Positions 33,966 to 44,871 are shown, counted from the first letter of the stretch. The stretch: DNA of 64,000 nucleotides from Burkholderiaceae bacterium (GCA_018402635.1 JAGYIP010000005.1:1-64000), one strand, 5' to 3'. Numbers and translations are program-made. The notes: generated by a model not told the origin, from the letters alone.

Positions 33966-34444
33966 ATGAGCCATGGTTTGATTGCGGGGCCGCACGAGGC
34001 GCGATACCGCCAGACCTTCGCCGACGGAGCCGACCGCCGGCGCCTGATGCCGCCGGCGCTGAAGGCGTTGATGCGGCTGGATCGCGGCCTGGCGCGTCAC
34101 CAAGGAACAGGCAGCGGCGCTGATCGGGGTCTCGCCGAGCACCTGGGATCGGATCCGCCAGGGCCGCTGGCAGCAGACGCTGACCCAGGACCAGCTCATG
34201 CGGGACCTCGGACGCTGATCGGCATCTACAAGGCCCTGCATCTGCTGTTCGTTGACGATCTTGCCGACCAATGGCCGACGCTGCGCAGCAAAGGCCCGCT
34301 GTTCGAGAACCTGACGCCGGTCGAGTCGATGATCGAGGGCGGTATCCCGCAGATGCTGGAGGTGCGCGCCCATGTGGACGCGCTGCGCGGGGTCTCTGAC
34401 AGCCCCTCAACGTGGCCGAGCCTGAACAGGATCCGCCGGCATGA
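33966..34444 (+). CDS. Xre/MbcA/ParS-type antitoxin (module 1)
   Basis: MSHGLIAGPHEARYRQTFAD and KALMRLIAAWRVTKEQAA lead to an HTH (LIGVSPSTWDRIRQGRW) and the C-terminal toxin-binding domain (ALIGIYKALHLLFVDDLADQ, FENLTPVESMIEGGI). This is the antitoxin fold (DUF2384) that pairs with RES-domain toxins: it covers the toxin active site and represses the operon. Two to three frame changes are near 34090, 34205 and 34400. The stop overlaps the toxin ATG by 4 bases (34441-34444). Confidence 0.85.
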
Positions 34445-35181
34445 CGACTCTCCACGGCTTTCCTGTCGTTCCGCTGCCGGGGCCACGCGGCGTTCGGCTG
34501 GTCTCGACAGCGCGGCTGCGCGATCCGGTGCTGAACACTTTGATCGATACGGACGAAGAGCGCCGGGCGATCGAGGAAATCGAGGCCTTCAGCAGCGTCC
34601 GGCTGAGCGCCGAGCGCCGCGGCACGGCCTCAATCGGCGCCGGCGAGTTCGTGCGCGGCGTTGCGCACGCGGCTTTCATCAACGCGGCCTTTTGCCTACT
34701 TCCGGCCACGCGAGCTGAACCGGTTCAACGGGCCCGAGCGCGGCGCACTGGTACGCCAGCCTCACCGGCACCGCCACCTGTGTGGCCGAAGTCACCTGGC
34801 ATGTCGAGCGCGAGCTTGGCCGGATTGACCGGTTCGATGCCCCGCATCGAATACGCCGAGACTGTTCGCGAGCTTCGCCGGTGAGTTCGTCGATCTCCGG
34901 GACCTGGAGGAGCGGCCGTCGTGCCTGCACCCCGACCCCACTGTCGGCTACCCGGCCGGCAATGCCCTGGCTGGAGCGGTACGCCGACACGGCATCAACG
35001 GCATCGTCTACCCGTCGGCGCGCGATCCCGCGGGCATCAATCTGGTGGCGCTGTTCCCGCACGCCGTCGAGTCGGTTGCCCAGGGCGCGGTGCTCGAGCT
35101 CCGTTGGGAAGGCAGGCCCGGGCCGGTTGTGCGCAGGGTGAGCGAGCGACAGTGCCACCTGATCCCCGGGTCGGCCGATGA
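34441..35181 (+). CDS. RES-domain toxin (module 1), NAD-degrading family
   Basis: It begins MTTLHGFPVVPLPGPRGVRL. RES-family residues are visible as the Arg in RFNGPERGA, the Glu in CVAEVTWHVERE and the Ser in VYPSARDPAGINLVALFP. Family members (MbcT, ParT and Res) attack NAD+ or ADP-ribosylate targets and stop growth. Frame changes are near 34690, 34760, 34845 and 34975. The 3' end is uncertain: one frame stops at 35181, another runs to 35353. Confidence 0.85.
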
Positions 35182-35650
35182 GCGCTCGGGTCGGCGCGGA
35201 CGGCCAGGCCTGAGGCCTTCAGCCCAGCACCGAACACCGAAGCTGCGGGTCCGGGCCCACACAAAGTCTCGTCACGTCGATGGTCGAGCCCAAGCGTGGC
35301 GGTCTGCTCGAGACAGGCGAGCGGCTCGACCGGCGCGAGGATCAGGTCGTTGAGACGACGCCCTGCGCGCCGGGTCGGCGCGCTGTGTGCTGTGGCTTGG
35401 TCGCGCCGAACCCGAGCCGTTGGGGGTTGGTCTCGCTGATCAACTCACGCAGCTGACGATCACCACCGCGTATCGACCTCGCCCGACGGCTTCAGCGATC
35501 AGAAAACTCCGTCAACAGCGGGCACTCCACCGACTTCTTCAGCAGCCTGACAGATCAAGCTCCCGGGAACCCCGCACATCTGATTAAGGCTTTATTTATG
35601 GATTGGGCGGATGTTTAGAGAGTTTCGTTCCTGATCACCGCGAGGGCAGC
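35182..35650. other. intergenic stretch, unassigned
   Basis: On the reverse strand 35205-35345 reads NDLILAPVEPLACLEQTATL, which looks coding but matches nothing I know. The last 70 bases (GATTAAGGCTTTATTTATGG) are AT-rich and probably hold the chemoreceptor promoter. Confidence 0.3.
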
Positions 35651-38011
35651 GTGCGCTATTTTTACCCGATCGCCTTTCGGGTTCCCGCCATCATTATCCT
35701 GGTCGCCATCGTCAGCATCGCGGCTACCGCGTCCATCTCGTTGAACCTGTTGTCCGAGTCCTATCGGACCCAGACTGAGCGGTCGCTGAAGCAGTCCGAG
35801 AGATTCAGGCGAAGGCGGTCCAGGACTACCTCGGGACCATCCAGCGCGACCTCCTGGTGATGTCGCGGAACCAGGTGTTCCTGAGCGCCCTCGCGGATTT
35901 CAGTTCGGCGTTCGCCGCGCTTCCCGAGCCGCAGAAGACGCTGCAGAAGCTCTACATCACCGACAACCCGAACCCCACCGGCCAGAAGGAAGCGCTCGAC
36001 GCGGCCAGCGACGGGTCCGAGTACAGCCGGCTGCACGCCCAGTACCACCCCTGGATCCGTGAGTTCCTGCAAACCGGCGGCTACTACGACATCTTCCTGT
36101 TCAACACGTCCGGCGACCTCGTCTACACGGTCTTCAAGGAGCTGGACTACGCGACCAACATGAACACCGGAGCAGTGGCGTGCGACCGACCTGGCCGCCG
36201 CCTTCAAGGCTGGGCTTGCCGGCCGCTCGGGAGAGTTCAGCTTCTTCGACTTCAAGCCCTACGCCCCGAGCAACAACGCGCCGGCATCCTTCATCTGCGA
36301 CCCCACTGATCGAGAACGGCAAGACGGTCGGCGTGCTGGCCTTCCAGATGCCGGTCGACCGTCTGAACAGGGATCGTCGGCGGCGGCGGCATCGGATCGA
36401 CCGGCGACGCGGTGCTGGTCGGCGGTGACGGCCTGTTCCGTACCGACACCCCCGGACCGCGGACAACGACATTCTCAAGACCCGGTACGAGGGCCGGTCC
36501 CTGGCGCAGATCGGCGACGAGGTCGTCACCTGGAACGAGGACGGGCAAGACCCTCGCCGGCCGCTCCATCGGCTTCGGGACCGCCCGGTACGTGCTGCTG
36601 TCCAGGGTCGACACCGCCGAGATCGACGCGCCGCTCAATGAAGCTTTCCTCTGGGTCCTGATCTTCGGCCTGATCACCATCGTGACCGTGGCCATCGGGT
36701 CGGTGTTTCTCGGGCGCTCGATCTCCGGGCCGCTGTCGCGCCTGACCGGCGACATGAAGCGGATCGCCGCTGGCGATCTGGCGCTGGCGGTAACCGGCGC
36801 CGATCGGCGCGACGAGATCGGCGCCATGGCCGGGGCGCTGGCGGTGTTCAAGGATTCGATGGCCCAGGCCCGACATCTGGCGGAGGAGCAGGAACGGCTC
36901 AAGGAACAGGCCGCCGAGGACCAGCGGGCAGCGCTGCGGCTCATGGCCGACAGGATCGAAACCGAGGCCGGGGCCGCGGTGGAGAACGTCGCCAGTCAGA
37001 CTCATCAGGATGGACGAGGAAGCCGCCTCGATGTCGGCATCGGCGCATGAGGTCGGCCTGAACTCGAACACCGTGGCGTCGGCCGCCCAGGAATCACTCG
37101 CAAGCGCCGAGACCGTGGCGGCGGCGGCGGAAGAACTGGCCGCGTCGATCCAGGAAATCGCGGGCAGAGTGTCCGACGCCGCCGGCGCGACCCGGTCGGC
37201 GGTGGCCTCGGGCAGCGAATCGCAGGCCTCCATCAACTCGCTGACGTCGGCCGCCGACAAGATCGGCGAGATCGCCTCGCTGATCAACGCGATCGCCAGC
37301 CAGACCAACCTGCTCGCCCTGAACGCGACGATCGAGGCGGCCAGGGCCGGCGAAGCCGGCAAGGGCTTCGCCGTGGTCGCCTCGGAGGTCAAGAACCTCG
37401 CGACCCAGACCGCCCAGGCGACGGACGAGATCTCGTCGCAGATCCGGGCGGTCAGGAGGCCACCCAGGCGTCGGTCACCAATGTCCGGCAGATGATCGAG
37501 ACGGATCGGGGAGGTCGATCAGATTGCCGCCACCATCGCCGTCGCCATGGAAGAGCAGCAGGCGACCACCATGGAGATCTCGCGCAGCGTCGGCGAGTCG
37601 GCTTCCAGCCGCCCGAGAGGTCACCGAGTCCATCCAGCGGGTGTCCACCGAGGCCGAGGCCACCGGCAACCGCGCGGCGCAGGTCCGGAACGTGGCGGAG
37701 TCCGTTCACGAGGCCATCGAGCAGCTGCGCCGCGAGATCGTCCGCTCGGTGCGGACCGCGACGGTCGACGTCGACCGTCGCGGGGCCGAGCGTCGGCCCG
37801 CCAACGAGAACGTCAAGATTACGCTCAACGGGCGCACCGCCGCGGCGCGGGCGATCGACGTGTCCGGAGCGGCGTCCGGATCGAGCGGCTGAGCGGTCTC
37901 GACCTGCGCACGGGCACCGTGGTGGAGATCGAGGGCACCAGCTTCGGTCGTCAACGCGCCAGCGTCATCCGCGCGGAAGCCGACGGGATCAGCCTGACCT
38001 TCAGCCGGTGA
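35651..38011 (+). CDS. methyl-accepting chemotaxis protein with C-terminal PilZ domain
   Basis: A GTG start gives [20 protein letters not shown] (first membrane helix). A periplasmic sensor follows ([39 protein letters not shown]), then a second helix ([20 protein letters not shown]), a HAMP domain and the signalling hairpin [16 protein letters not shown]. The C-terminal 75 residues read [16 protein letters not shown], [14 protein letters not shown] and TGTVVEIEG, a PilZ fold that binds cyclic di-GMP, so chemotaxis signalling is probably tuned by that messenger. About eight frame changes are spread along the gene (35805, 36170, 36300, 36370, 36465, 36540, 37010 and 37455). It has no neighbouring che genes. 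Confidence 0.88.
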
Positions 38012-38179
38012 CCCACCGCCGGCCGCCAACCGGGCCGGCTGGCTGGCGATGGTGATCGGCGCTCCGATGGCGGAGGACAGCGACGCGACCCGCCGGTCGA
38101 CCACGTCGCCCGTCAACGCCAGCGGTTCCCTGGAGAGGAGCGCGAGGCGGGCGAGAGACCGAGAAACGGGCAGAGACCG

Positions 38180-38630
38180 AGATGCCCCGCTCGATAAGCG
38201 ATCTCGCCAATCCGTTGGAGCGGGGCGTGGCGTCGTCGGCCTCCGCCGAGCTGGAGGCGGCGGCGCGAGACTGCGCACATCGCCCTGGAGCAAACCGACG
38301 CCCGGGCCGGCACGGCGGCGGCGGTCCAGGCCAGCGCCCCTGTCGAGACCGTGGCCACCGCCTGCGAAGAGCGGTCGGCGTCGGCGCGCGAGCTCGACCG
38401 TCCGGTCGGCCAGTCCGCCATCATCTTGGCGCGCGCCGTCCGAGGCGCCGAGACGCGCCCGCTCGACCGCCGCCGGACTGGCGGCGACCGTCCAGAAGAC
38501 TGGCTCGGTGGTCGAGGAGCAGGGCCGCGGCCCGGGAGATCGCCCGCCACGGGTGGGAACCGAGTACCCCGCACCGCGCTCCTCGGCACCGTCACCCCGC
38601 GCTCTCGATTCAGACGCTTGTCAGAGGCTT
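38180..38630 (+). pseudogene. decayed methyl-accepting chemotaxis fragment
   Basis: Mixed frames give AAVQASAPVETVATACEERS, ARELDRPVGQSAIILARAV and AAGLAATVQKTGSVVEEQ, which track the VETVATAAEELSASIxEIxRQV-type adaptation region of MCPs. The hairpin tip is absent and substitutions are many, so this is real decay rather than only indels. It directly follows the intact MCP-PilZ gene and may derive from a duplicate. Confidence 0.4.
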
Positions 38631-38688
38631 GACGTCTCGGACGCTTTGCAACGTCGGCTGGAGTGATGGGATGCCGAACCTCGGTCGG

Positions 38689-38990
38689 TCACCAGATCTC
38701 CTCAAGGCGCGCCCTCGTCAGGACGAGCCCCGCCCCGCCACTGAGAGGCTCGGCGGCGGGCTCCGCGACGGGGCGCCTGGTCGAGTCCGCGCCGGCGTTG
38801 GCAAAACGCTTCTGTCGGCGCCACACCGCCGTCTTGACGGCCCGGGCCTCGCGCCTGATCGCGTCGGCGCCCGGGTCCGCGGTGGTGAGCAGCGCGATCC
38901 GGCAGTGCCGGAACTGCTTCTGCCGGTTGTTGCGATCCGCGACAAGGGCCTCAGGCGCTCCCGCGCAGGCCATCGAACCCGCAAAAATCC
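38689..38990 (-). pseudogene. IS630-type transposase N-terminal remnant
   Basis: The reverse strand reads HCRIALLTTADPGADAIRRE and KTAVWRRQKRFANAGADS, similar to the RIVLL.AdG..t..I.r..g.s..TVWRWqkRF opening of IS630 transposases. No catalytic part follows and substitutions are frequent. Confidence 0.4.
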
Positions 38991-39035
38991 TCGGCGGGAT
39001 CGCCGTGCATGTGCCCCCAGCATTGGAACCATCAC

Positions 39036-39135
39036 TTTTTGTAAATTATTGATCCTTGAAAAACTCCAAGGAGATAAAATATTGACTTACACTTATATAT
39101 ATTCCTGTAAACCTATTATTAAATTAGCTGAGTTA
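39036..39135. promoter_or_regulatory. AT-rich island upstream of the PAS gene
   Basis: About 100 bases of AT-rich sequence include TTATATATATTCCTG and CTATTATTAAATTAGC, with TTGACT (39081-39086) followed about 14 bases later by TATATA. A promoter for the PAS-type gene is plausible. It has the same character as 480-668. Confidence 0.45.
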
Positions 39136-39191
39136 TAGACCGATTACATGGGCGCCGCTCTTGATGCCGGCAACGATGGAGAGTGCCTACA

Positions 39192-39887
39192 ATGTTCACC
39201 GGCAGAGGACTCAATTGGCAAAGGTGCGCCAGGCGTGGCCCGCCGCGGCCGGCAAAGGTGCTGCCAGAAGCCGAACTCGAGCAACTGCTGGCCGACGTCA
39301 CCACCTGCCTGATCAACGGCAGCGCGATGAGGCGTTGCGGCTTCTGTTCGATCGCATCGAAAGTCCGACACCCAGCATCGTTTGGGCGCCCGATGCCGAC
39401 CGTCTGACAGGGTACCCGCGCCTGTCGTATCTGCTGCGGTACTGGAGCGAACGCCGACGCGGTTCCGCCCTCCCGCTCTCATCGAAATCGACGCGATCGA
39501 TCTCGCGCCGGCGCTTAGCTACGTCATGCTGATGGAGCCGATCGCCGACGGCGACGACTTCGTCTACCGCGTCTACGGCACCTGATCGCCCAGCATTCGG
39601 GAACGGAGATGACCGGAAAGCGGGTGCGTGATAGTGCCCATACCTCTCGTCGCGGTGTATTTTCTCGCCACCTACCGGGCCGTACGGCTGGCCCGAATGC
39701 CAATGTTGCAGCATCACTCCACCCACCACGACATCCAGATCGCTCAATGGGACAGGCTCATCCTGCCGTTTGTAGAACGCGGAAGGCGCGGTCGACCGGC
39801 TGCTGGTCGGGGAACGTGCCGAGCTATCACCGCGACGAGTCGCGCAATCCGCCCTTCGGACCGCCTGCACTAGCCGCAGATGGCTGA
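39192..39887 (+). CDS. PAS_5-type single-domain PAS protein
   Basis: After an uncertain N-terminus (VLPEAELEQLLADVTTCLIN) the protein reads LLFDRIESPTPSIVWAPDAD, RLSYLLRYWSERR, SEIDAIDLAPALSYVMLMEP and IADGDDFVYRVYGT, then GTEMTGKRVRD. This is the PAS_5 pattern (R.diDP.dl...L....l.e..dg..fryrl.Gt), a stand-alone sensory-type domain abundant in Rhodospirillales and other alphaproteobacteria. The ligand is unknown. Frame changes are near 39325, 39475, 39585, 39635 and 39785. Confidence 0.7.
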
Positions 39888-40693
39888 TGGCTGATCAAAG
39901 GGAGCCGGCCGGGAGCATCCGGACACGGCGGCCGCATTCGAGCCTGATCAAGCGCACCCCCGGCCAAGCTTGCCTCGACGGTCTGCCGCAGCGGGCGGCA
40001 GCATGTTCAAGCTCGATCTCAACAACCCGATCTACATCAACGAGGACCTGGCGGTCCCGCGTGCCCGCGCTGCGGCGTGACCGGCGACCGCGTCACGAAA
40101 GCTGATGGGAAGTCGACCCGGCCAGGCGTCCACAGAGCAAGGACTGCCGCAAGCCGTTCACCGTTACCGTCGGCACCGTCATGAAGCGCAGCAAGATCCC
40201 GCTCACGACGTGGCTGCTGGCGACCCAACTCAAGGCGGCCAGCAAGAAGGGCATCAGCGCCAAGCAGCTGGAGCGGATGCTTCACCTCACGAGTCCGCGT
40301 GGTTCCTGACCCACCGGCTCATCGAGGACCATGACCACGAAGCTCCCGGAGGGTCGGGCTGGGCGGCTCCAAGAAGGTGGCGGAAGCCGACGAGACGTTC
40401 ATCGGCGGCAAAGCGCGCAATTAGGCCTACGAGCCGACCCCGAAGAAGATGGCCGTGCTGACCCTGGTCGAGCGCGGCGGGGCCACTCGCTCGTTCCACG
40501 TCCTGAACGTGACCGCGAAGACGCTGCGCCCGCTGGTGCTCGGCAACGCGCGCCCGAAGGCGCAACTGATGACGGATGAGGCGCCGGTCTACGGGTACAT
40601 CGGGCGGAAGTTGGTCGGGCACTCAACCGTCAACCATCGCGCCGACGAGTACGCCCGGCTCGGCAGGTTCGTGCGTAGCAGCACCACCGCTGA

Positions 40694-41856
40694 TACCGGT
40701 GAGCGGGTGAAGTGACTCCGGGGATTCCGCGACGCTGAGAAGCGTGATTCAATGGGCCTTCCACCAGATATGGAGGTGCCCATGTCCGGAGGCCTCAAGA
40801 TCCGGGATGACTTGTCGTCGGAAGAGCTGCGTCGCCTGGCCCGTCGAGAGCGCGGTCGGACTGCGGCACGGATGTATGCGATCGCCAACGCGCTGGACGG
40901 GATGAGCCGGGCGGAGTCGGCGCGTCTGGCCGGCATGGAGCGCCAGGCGCTGCGGGACGCGGTAGTGCGGTACAACGCCGAAGGGCTCGCCGGCCTGATC
41001 GACCGCCCGAAGGGTCGGCCCGGAGCGCCGGCTGACCGAGGGCGAAGAGGCGACGCTGGCGGCGGTGATCCTGCGCGGCCCGGACCCCGATCGCGACGGG
41101 GTGTGCGCCTGGACCCGCGCCGATCTGTGCCGCTGGATGGCCACCCACTTCGGGAAGACCTTCCACCCGTCCAGCCTGACGCGGGTGTTGCGGCGCCTGG
41201 ACTTCTCGCGGCAGAAGGCGCGTCCGGTGCACCCGCAAGGCAGCCCGGAAGCGCAGCGCCGCTTCCAAAAGGGGGCTCCGCACGGCCCTGAAGGCGGCCA
41301 GCAAAGCCCATCCCGACAAGCGCCTTCAGCTCTGGTTCCAGGACGAGGCCCGTATCGGCAACAAGGGGCGCGTCTGTCACCGCTGGTGGCTGCGCGGCCA
41401 GCGACCGCCGGGGATCTGCGACCGGCGCTACCAGTGGACCTACATCTTCAGCGCCGTCAGGCTGGCCACCGGCGACGACTTCACCCTCGTCCTGCCGGAG
41501 GTCTCCACCCGAGCCACAAGGCTGTTCTTCGACGCCTTCGCCGATACCCTGGACGATGACGTCCACGCCGTCGTCGTGCTCGACGGCGCCGGCTGGCACC
41601 AGCTCCGACAGGCCGACATCCCCAGCAACATCACCCTGGTTCCGCTCCCGCCCTACAGCCCCGAACTGAACCCCGTCGAGCGCGTCTGGCTGTACCTGCG
41701 CGAACGCTTCCTCTCCCTCCGCCTCCTCGACGACACCGAGGCCATCGTCGACGCCTGCTGCAAGGCCTGGAACGATCTCGCCGATGAACCAGGGCGGCTA
41801 CAATCGCTCTGCGCCTACCCCTGGATCATGCGGGTCGCTTCATAGACTCGCCGGTA
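40694..41856 (+). mobile_element. IS630-family element inserted in the IS1595 gene
   Basis: TA dinucleotides at 40694-40695 and 41855-41856 bound inverted ends CCGGTGAGCGGGTGAAGTGA (40696) and CCGGCGAGTCTATGAAGCGA (41854, reversed). Insertion at a duplicated TA is the IS630/Tc1 habit. Removing it restores the IS1595 reading AE-YQAFFALL apart from one base. Confidence 0.85.
40782..41845 (+). CDS. IS630-family transposase
   Basis: ATG 40782 follows GGAGGTGCCC. The N-terminus MSGGLKIRDDLSSEELRRLA is followed by an HTH (MSRAESARLAGMERQALRDA). The catalytic residues lie in QDEARIGNKGR (D), VVLDGAGWH (D) and PELNPVERVW (E). The last 280 bases are intact, and frame changes occur near 41030 and 41275. 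About 350 residues after correction, normal for the family. Confidence 0.88.
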
Positions 41857-42061
41857 TCAGGCGTTCTTCGCCCTGCTCAAGCGCGGCATCTACGGCACGT
41901 TGCGCAGCGTCATCGAGCTCGCCTGCACCAATCTGGCTGAGTTCGATTGCCGGTACGCGCATCGCAAGGTCAGCGACACCGAGCGGACGGCGGCTATCCT
42001 GCGGGGCATGCAGGGCAAGCGCTTGCCGTTCCAACAGCCTCGTGAAGCCGGTCACGCTTAG

Positions 42062-42400
42062 GCAGTGGGCGCGGCGACACCTGCGGCGGCGGAGGAACTG
42101 CACCATCGTGGTCGCGATTCACGAGCGACTGAACCTCGTCGAGCGCCGGTGCGCGTTCACCCGTTTCGCCGATGATCTCGTCAGGTGGACCCAAGCAGCC
42201 AAAGCCCGGCGCGCAAAGGCGCCGCCCTGCGCGTGGGAGCCGACTTGCGCCGGGATGTCTGCCTTCTGACACCGTCGGACCGGGAGCCGCCTCGGACCCC
42301 GGCCACCCTTCACGCGGTCGCTCCCCCAGTCCCACGAGGGACTGCGGACAGGTGGTGGGACGGGGCGCCCTGCGGAGCCTCCTCGCGGGTGTCGCCCGAA
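42062..42400. other. gap between the IS1595 remnant and hipA
   Basis: No gene is recognised. A hairpin CAGTCCC-acga-GGGACTG (42327-42344) lies downstream of hipA on its strand, but without a T-run, so a terminator is only possible. Confidence 0.35.
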
Positions 42401-43760
42401 TCAGGGGATAATCGCCCGCTCGATCCGGTAGCGCGTCCCCTCGATCCGCCTCAGCAGGCGGCCCGCCACAGCGTCGGACACCCCGGCCGAGCGGACACGC
42501 TCAGCGAAATCATCGGTCGCTTCCAAGGCATTCCGCACGATTTTCCGGGCCTCGCGTTCCTGGAGGCGGAAGGCTCTGTGAAGCTCGAAGAGAGCGTCAC
42601 CGGCGGCCGGCGGCTCATCGTGCCGGCTGGTGACGAGGCCGCCGAAGGAGACCACCGAAACGCACGCCAGGCTCTGATAACCACGGGTCGGAGCCGAGAT
42701 CGTAGACCGGCGAGCCGGGCTTCGCCGCGTCGTCCGAGGAACGAGAAGTTCAGCAGGTGCATGTCGGATATGCCGAGCAGGACGTTGGTGACGATCCCGC
42801 TCATACAGGAGGCGGCCGTCGGCCTTCGGGTCCCAGGACAGCCCGAGCGCCGGCGTGTGCAACATCTCGGCGATCATCTCGAAATTCGGCCGCGTCCCCG
42901 TCTCGGACCAGGACGATTGAACCTTTCCGCCCGTCGCCGAGTACAGCGTCGAGAACGCCGACTCCATCGGCACCGGCAGGCCCGTCCGCGCGATCGAAGC
43001 GCCTGGTCGCCAGCAGAACGGCATCCTCGGCAGCCGTCATCCAGCGCTCAGGCACAGCCTGGCTGATCCGCTCGAAAACGCCGTACGCGGCGTGCTCGAG
43101 CCGGATGACATCGGGGTACTCCTCGCCCTGAAACTTCACGAGGGCATCAACCGGCTGGTTGTGCTCAGGCGCTGAGATCGGCAGCAGCACCTTCGGCATT
43201 GCCCCACCGGATGTCGGGTGTAACTCGGCGATCTCGATGATCTCGTCGATCGTGCGAGCGGACAGCGTCCCCTGCAGTGTCTCGGACGCCAACTTCAGGA
43301 GCGGCGGGGCGTCGAGATCAAGCGCGGCCGCGCCGTCGAGGGGCGTCTGGTACCAGGCTTGGGCGACCGTGTTGTCGGTGAACACGTCCAGATGGCCGAT
43401 GGCGTTGCGCCCCTCGAGCAGCAGGAGTTCCCATTCGAGGTCGGGCCCGCGTGCGGTGAACACTCCGCGCCGCTCCAACATCCGCGTCAGGATCCGTCGC
43501 TGCAGGTTGCGCCCATCGACCGGCGGCACAAGCGCCTGCAGCATGGGAGGAAGCGGGTTTTCCTCGGTGCTTGGCCACGCGAAGGTCTCGCCGGCCAACT
43601 TCGCCGTATCGTGCACGAGGCTAAGACCAGGCAGATCACCGGCCTCGCGGTTGTAGGTGAACCGCACTTGATTGCCTACCAGGACCAGCTTTCCGAGGTG
43701 CCTCGGCTCGCCGGTGGCACGCGTCCAGACATCTGCTGTAGCGATCCACCCCTCACCCAT
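42401..43760 (-). CDS. hipA: HipA-family kinase toxin (second copy)
   Basis: The N-terminus MGEGWIATADVWTRATGEPR with GKLVLVGNQVRFTYNREAGD is the HipA N1 fold. LLPISAPEHNQPVDALVKFQ carries the ATP-binding Lys, and the core reads LLGISDMHLLNFSFLGR followed by SPVYDLGSDPWL. The catalytic Asp and metal-binding Asn/Asp are present, but the usual Lys of D.HxKN is Leu. It ends RLLRRIEGTRYRIERAIIP. The start overlaps hipB by 8 bases. Frame changes are near 43010, 42800, 42735 and 42640. Confidence 0.85.
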
Positions 43761-44050
43761 CCCACTTCGACAGATCGAGCAGATCGCCCTGGAGGGCGCG
43801 CGCGCGTGTAGTCATCGGCGGACGACAGCGTGAGGCTCAGGCCGACGACGGAAGCGAGCGCTTCGATCGTGTCCACCCGCGCCCCATGCTCTCTGCCGAG
43901 ACGGGACAGCGAACTCTTGGTCATGCCAGCACGGCGCGCGAGTTCAGTGGCCGTGAGGCCTTGCTCTTTCGCCCGGGCCTTGATGGTCGCCAGGGGCTTG
44001 GCGGTCGGATTGCTGGTCATTGTCACGATGGCCGTTGCGGTATTCGGCAA
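43753..44050 (-). CDS. hipB: HipB-like Xre antitoxin
   Basis: MTSNPTAKPLATIKARAKEQ (in-frame ATG at 44020; an earlier ATG at 44050 is possible) leads to the HTH LTATELARRAGMTKSSLSRL and TIEALASVVGLSLTLSS, ending LLDLSKWDG after one frame change near 43800. It would neutralise the adjacent HipA and repress the operon. Confidence 0.85.
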
Positions 44051-44330
44051 CTGTGCAGCCCATTATGCCCAAGTTTCCAAAAACCGCAACATGAGCGCGG
44101 TTGCTTGAGGGGAGAGAACCGGCGGACGCACGCTCCGTCGACCTCGGGAAACGTCGGAGCGGCAGCGGCGATCACTGAACAGGCCCGGCGCTCGCTTGAG
44201 GTGGCCAGGGTCGTCTGAACGGCGCAGGCGGAGCAGGGGACTCCACACAGCAAACGACCGCAGCCTGTCACCCCGTTGGATTGCCTTGCAATCACCGCCT
44301 ATCGTTTTGGCGCCTGAGACGGGGCGCCCG

Positions 44331-44575
44331 AATGAGCCAGCGTCACAATCCGCAATCTCGAGGACGACCTCAAGCGCCGGCTCCGCATGCGCGCCGCCGA
44401 GCATGGCCGCTCGATGGAGGAAGAGGGTCGGGAGATCCTGCGGGAGGCGGTCGCAGAGGCCGCGCCCCGCGCATATCTCGCCAGCGCGATCCGCGCCCGG
44501 ATCGCGCCGCTTGGAGGTGTAGATCTGACGCTGCCGACGCGCGAGCCGGCGCGCGACCCGTCCCGTTTCCAATGA
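44331..44575 (+). CDS. FitA-like ribbon-helix-helix antitoxin
   Basis: After a one-base frame change next to the ATG the protein reads SVTIRNLEDDLKRRL, MRAAEHGRSMEEEGREILRE and ends REPARDPSRFQ. This is the FitA/StbC plasmid-stability antitoxin pattern, which normally precedes a PIN-domain toxin (FitB/VapC) by a 4-base overlap. ATGA is present at the stop, but what follows is an Xre-type antitoxin fragment and not a PIN protein, so the toxin has been lost. Confidence 0.75.
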
Positions 44576-44871
44576 CCCGACACCCTCCTGCGGATCTCGG
44601 CGGTGCTCGGCATCGGGAAGGCGCTCAGGATCCTCATCGACACTGACGCCGAGGGCGTCGCATGGCTGCGCAGGCCCCAACGACGCTCCGACCTTCGGCG
44701 GTCAGGCACCCATGCGCCTGGTGACCGCGGGAACTCAGGACGGGCTAATGCTCGTGCGCCGATACCTCGATCGGCACTGCGCGGCGAAGTCTTCGCCGCA
44801 CCGAACGCGGCCGACGCCGACTTCAAGCCGCGTCACGGACGACGACATCGTGTTCGTCTGATGGTGCTCGC
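44573..44871 (+). pseudogene. C-terminal part of an Xre/MbcA-type antitoxin
   Basis: TLLRISAVLGIGKALRILID and DTDAEGVAWLR continue, after a frame change near 44680, as PNDAPTFGGQAPMRLVTAGT, QDGLMLVRRYLD and VTDDDIVFV. This is the RES-toxin-binding domain of DUF2384 antitoxins. The HTH-bearing N-terminus is absent (its place is taken by the FitA-like gene) and no RES toxin follows. It is the third antitoxin of this family in the window. Confidence 0.6.

Larger units (their letters stand above)
40003..42061 (+). pseudogene. IS1595-family transposase, interrupted by IS630
   Basis: It begins MFKLDLNNPIYINEDLA; CPRCGVTGDRVTKADGK carries the zinc ribbon, with about 15-20 residues missing before it. 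PFTVTVGTVMKRSKIPLTTW and LKAASKKGISAKQLERMLHL follow, then AEADETFIGGKARN with the first catalytic Asp, an in-frame TAG, and LMTDEAPVYGYIGRKLVGHS. The gene is cut at 40694 by an IS630 element and resumes at 41857 with AFFALLKRGIYGTLRSV and LAEFDCRYAHRKVSDTERTA. Deletion, stop codon and insertion make it non-functional. Confidence 0.85.

Noticed and set aside
42327-42344. Rho-independent terminator after hipA
   Set aside because: The 7-base stem is perfect but lacks a following T-run on either strand; kept only as a hairpin note.
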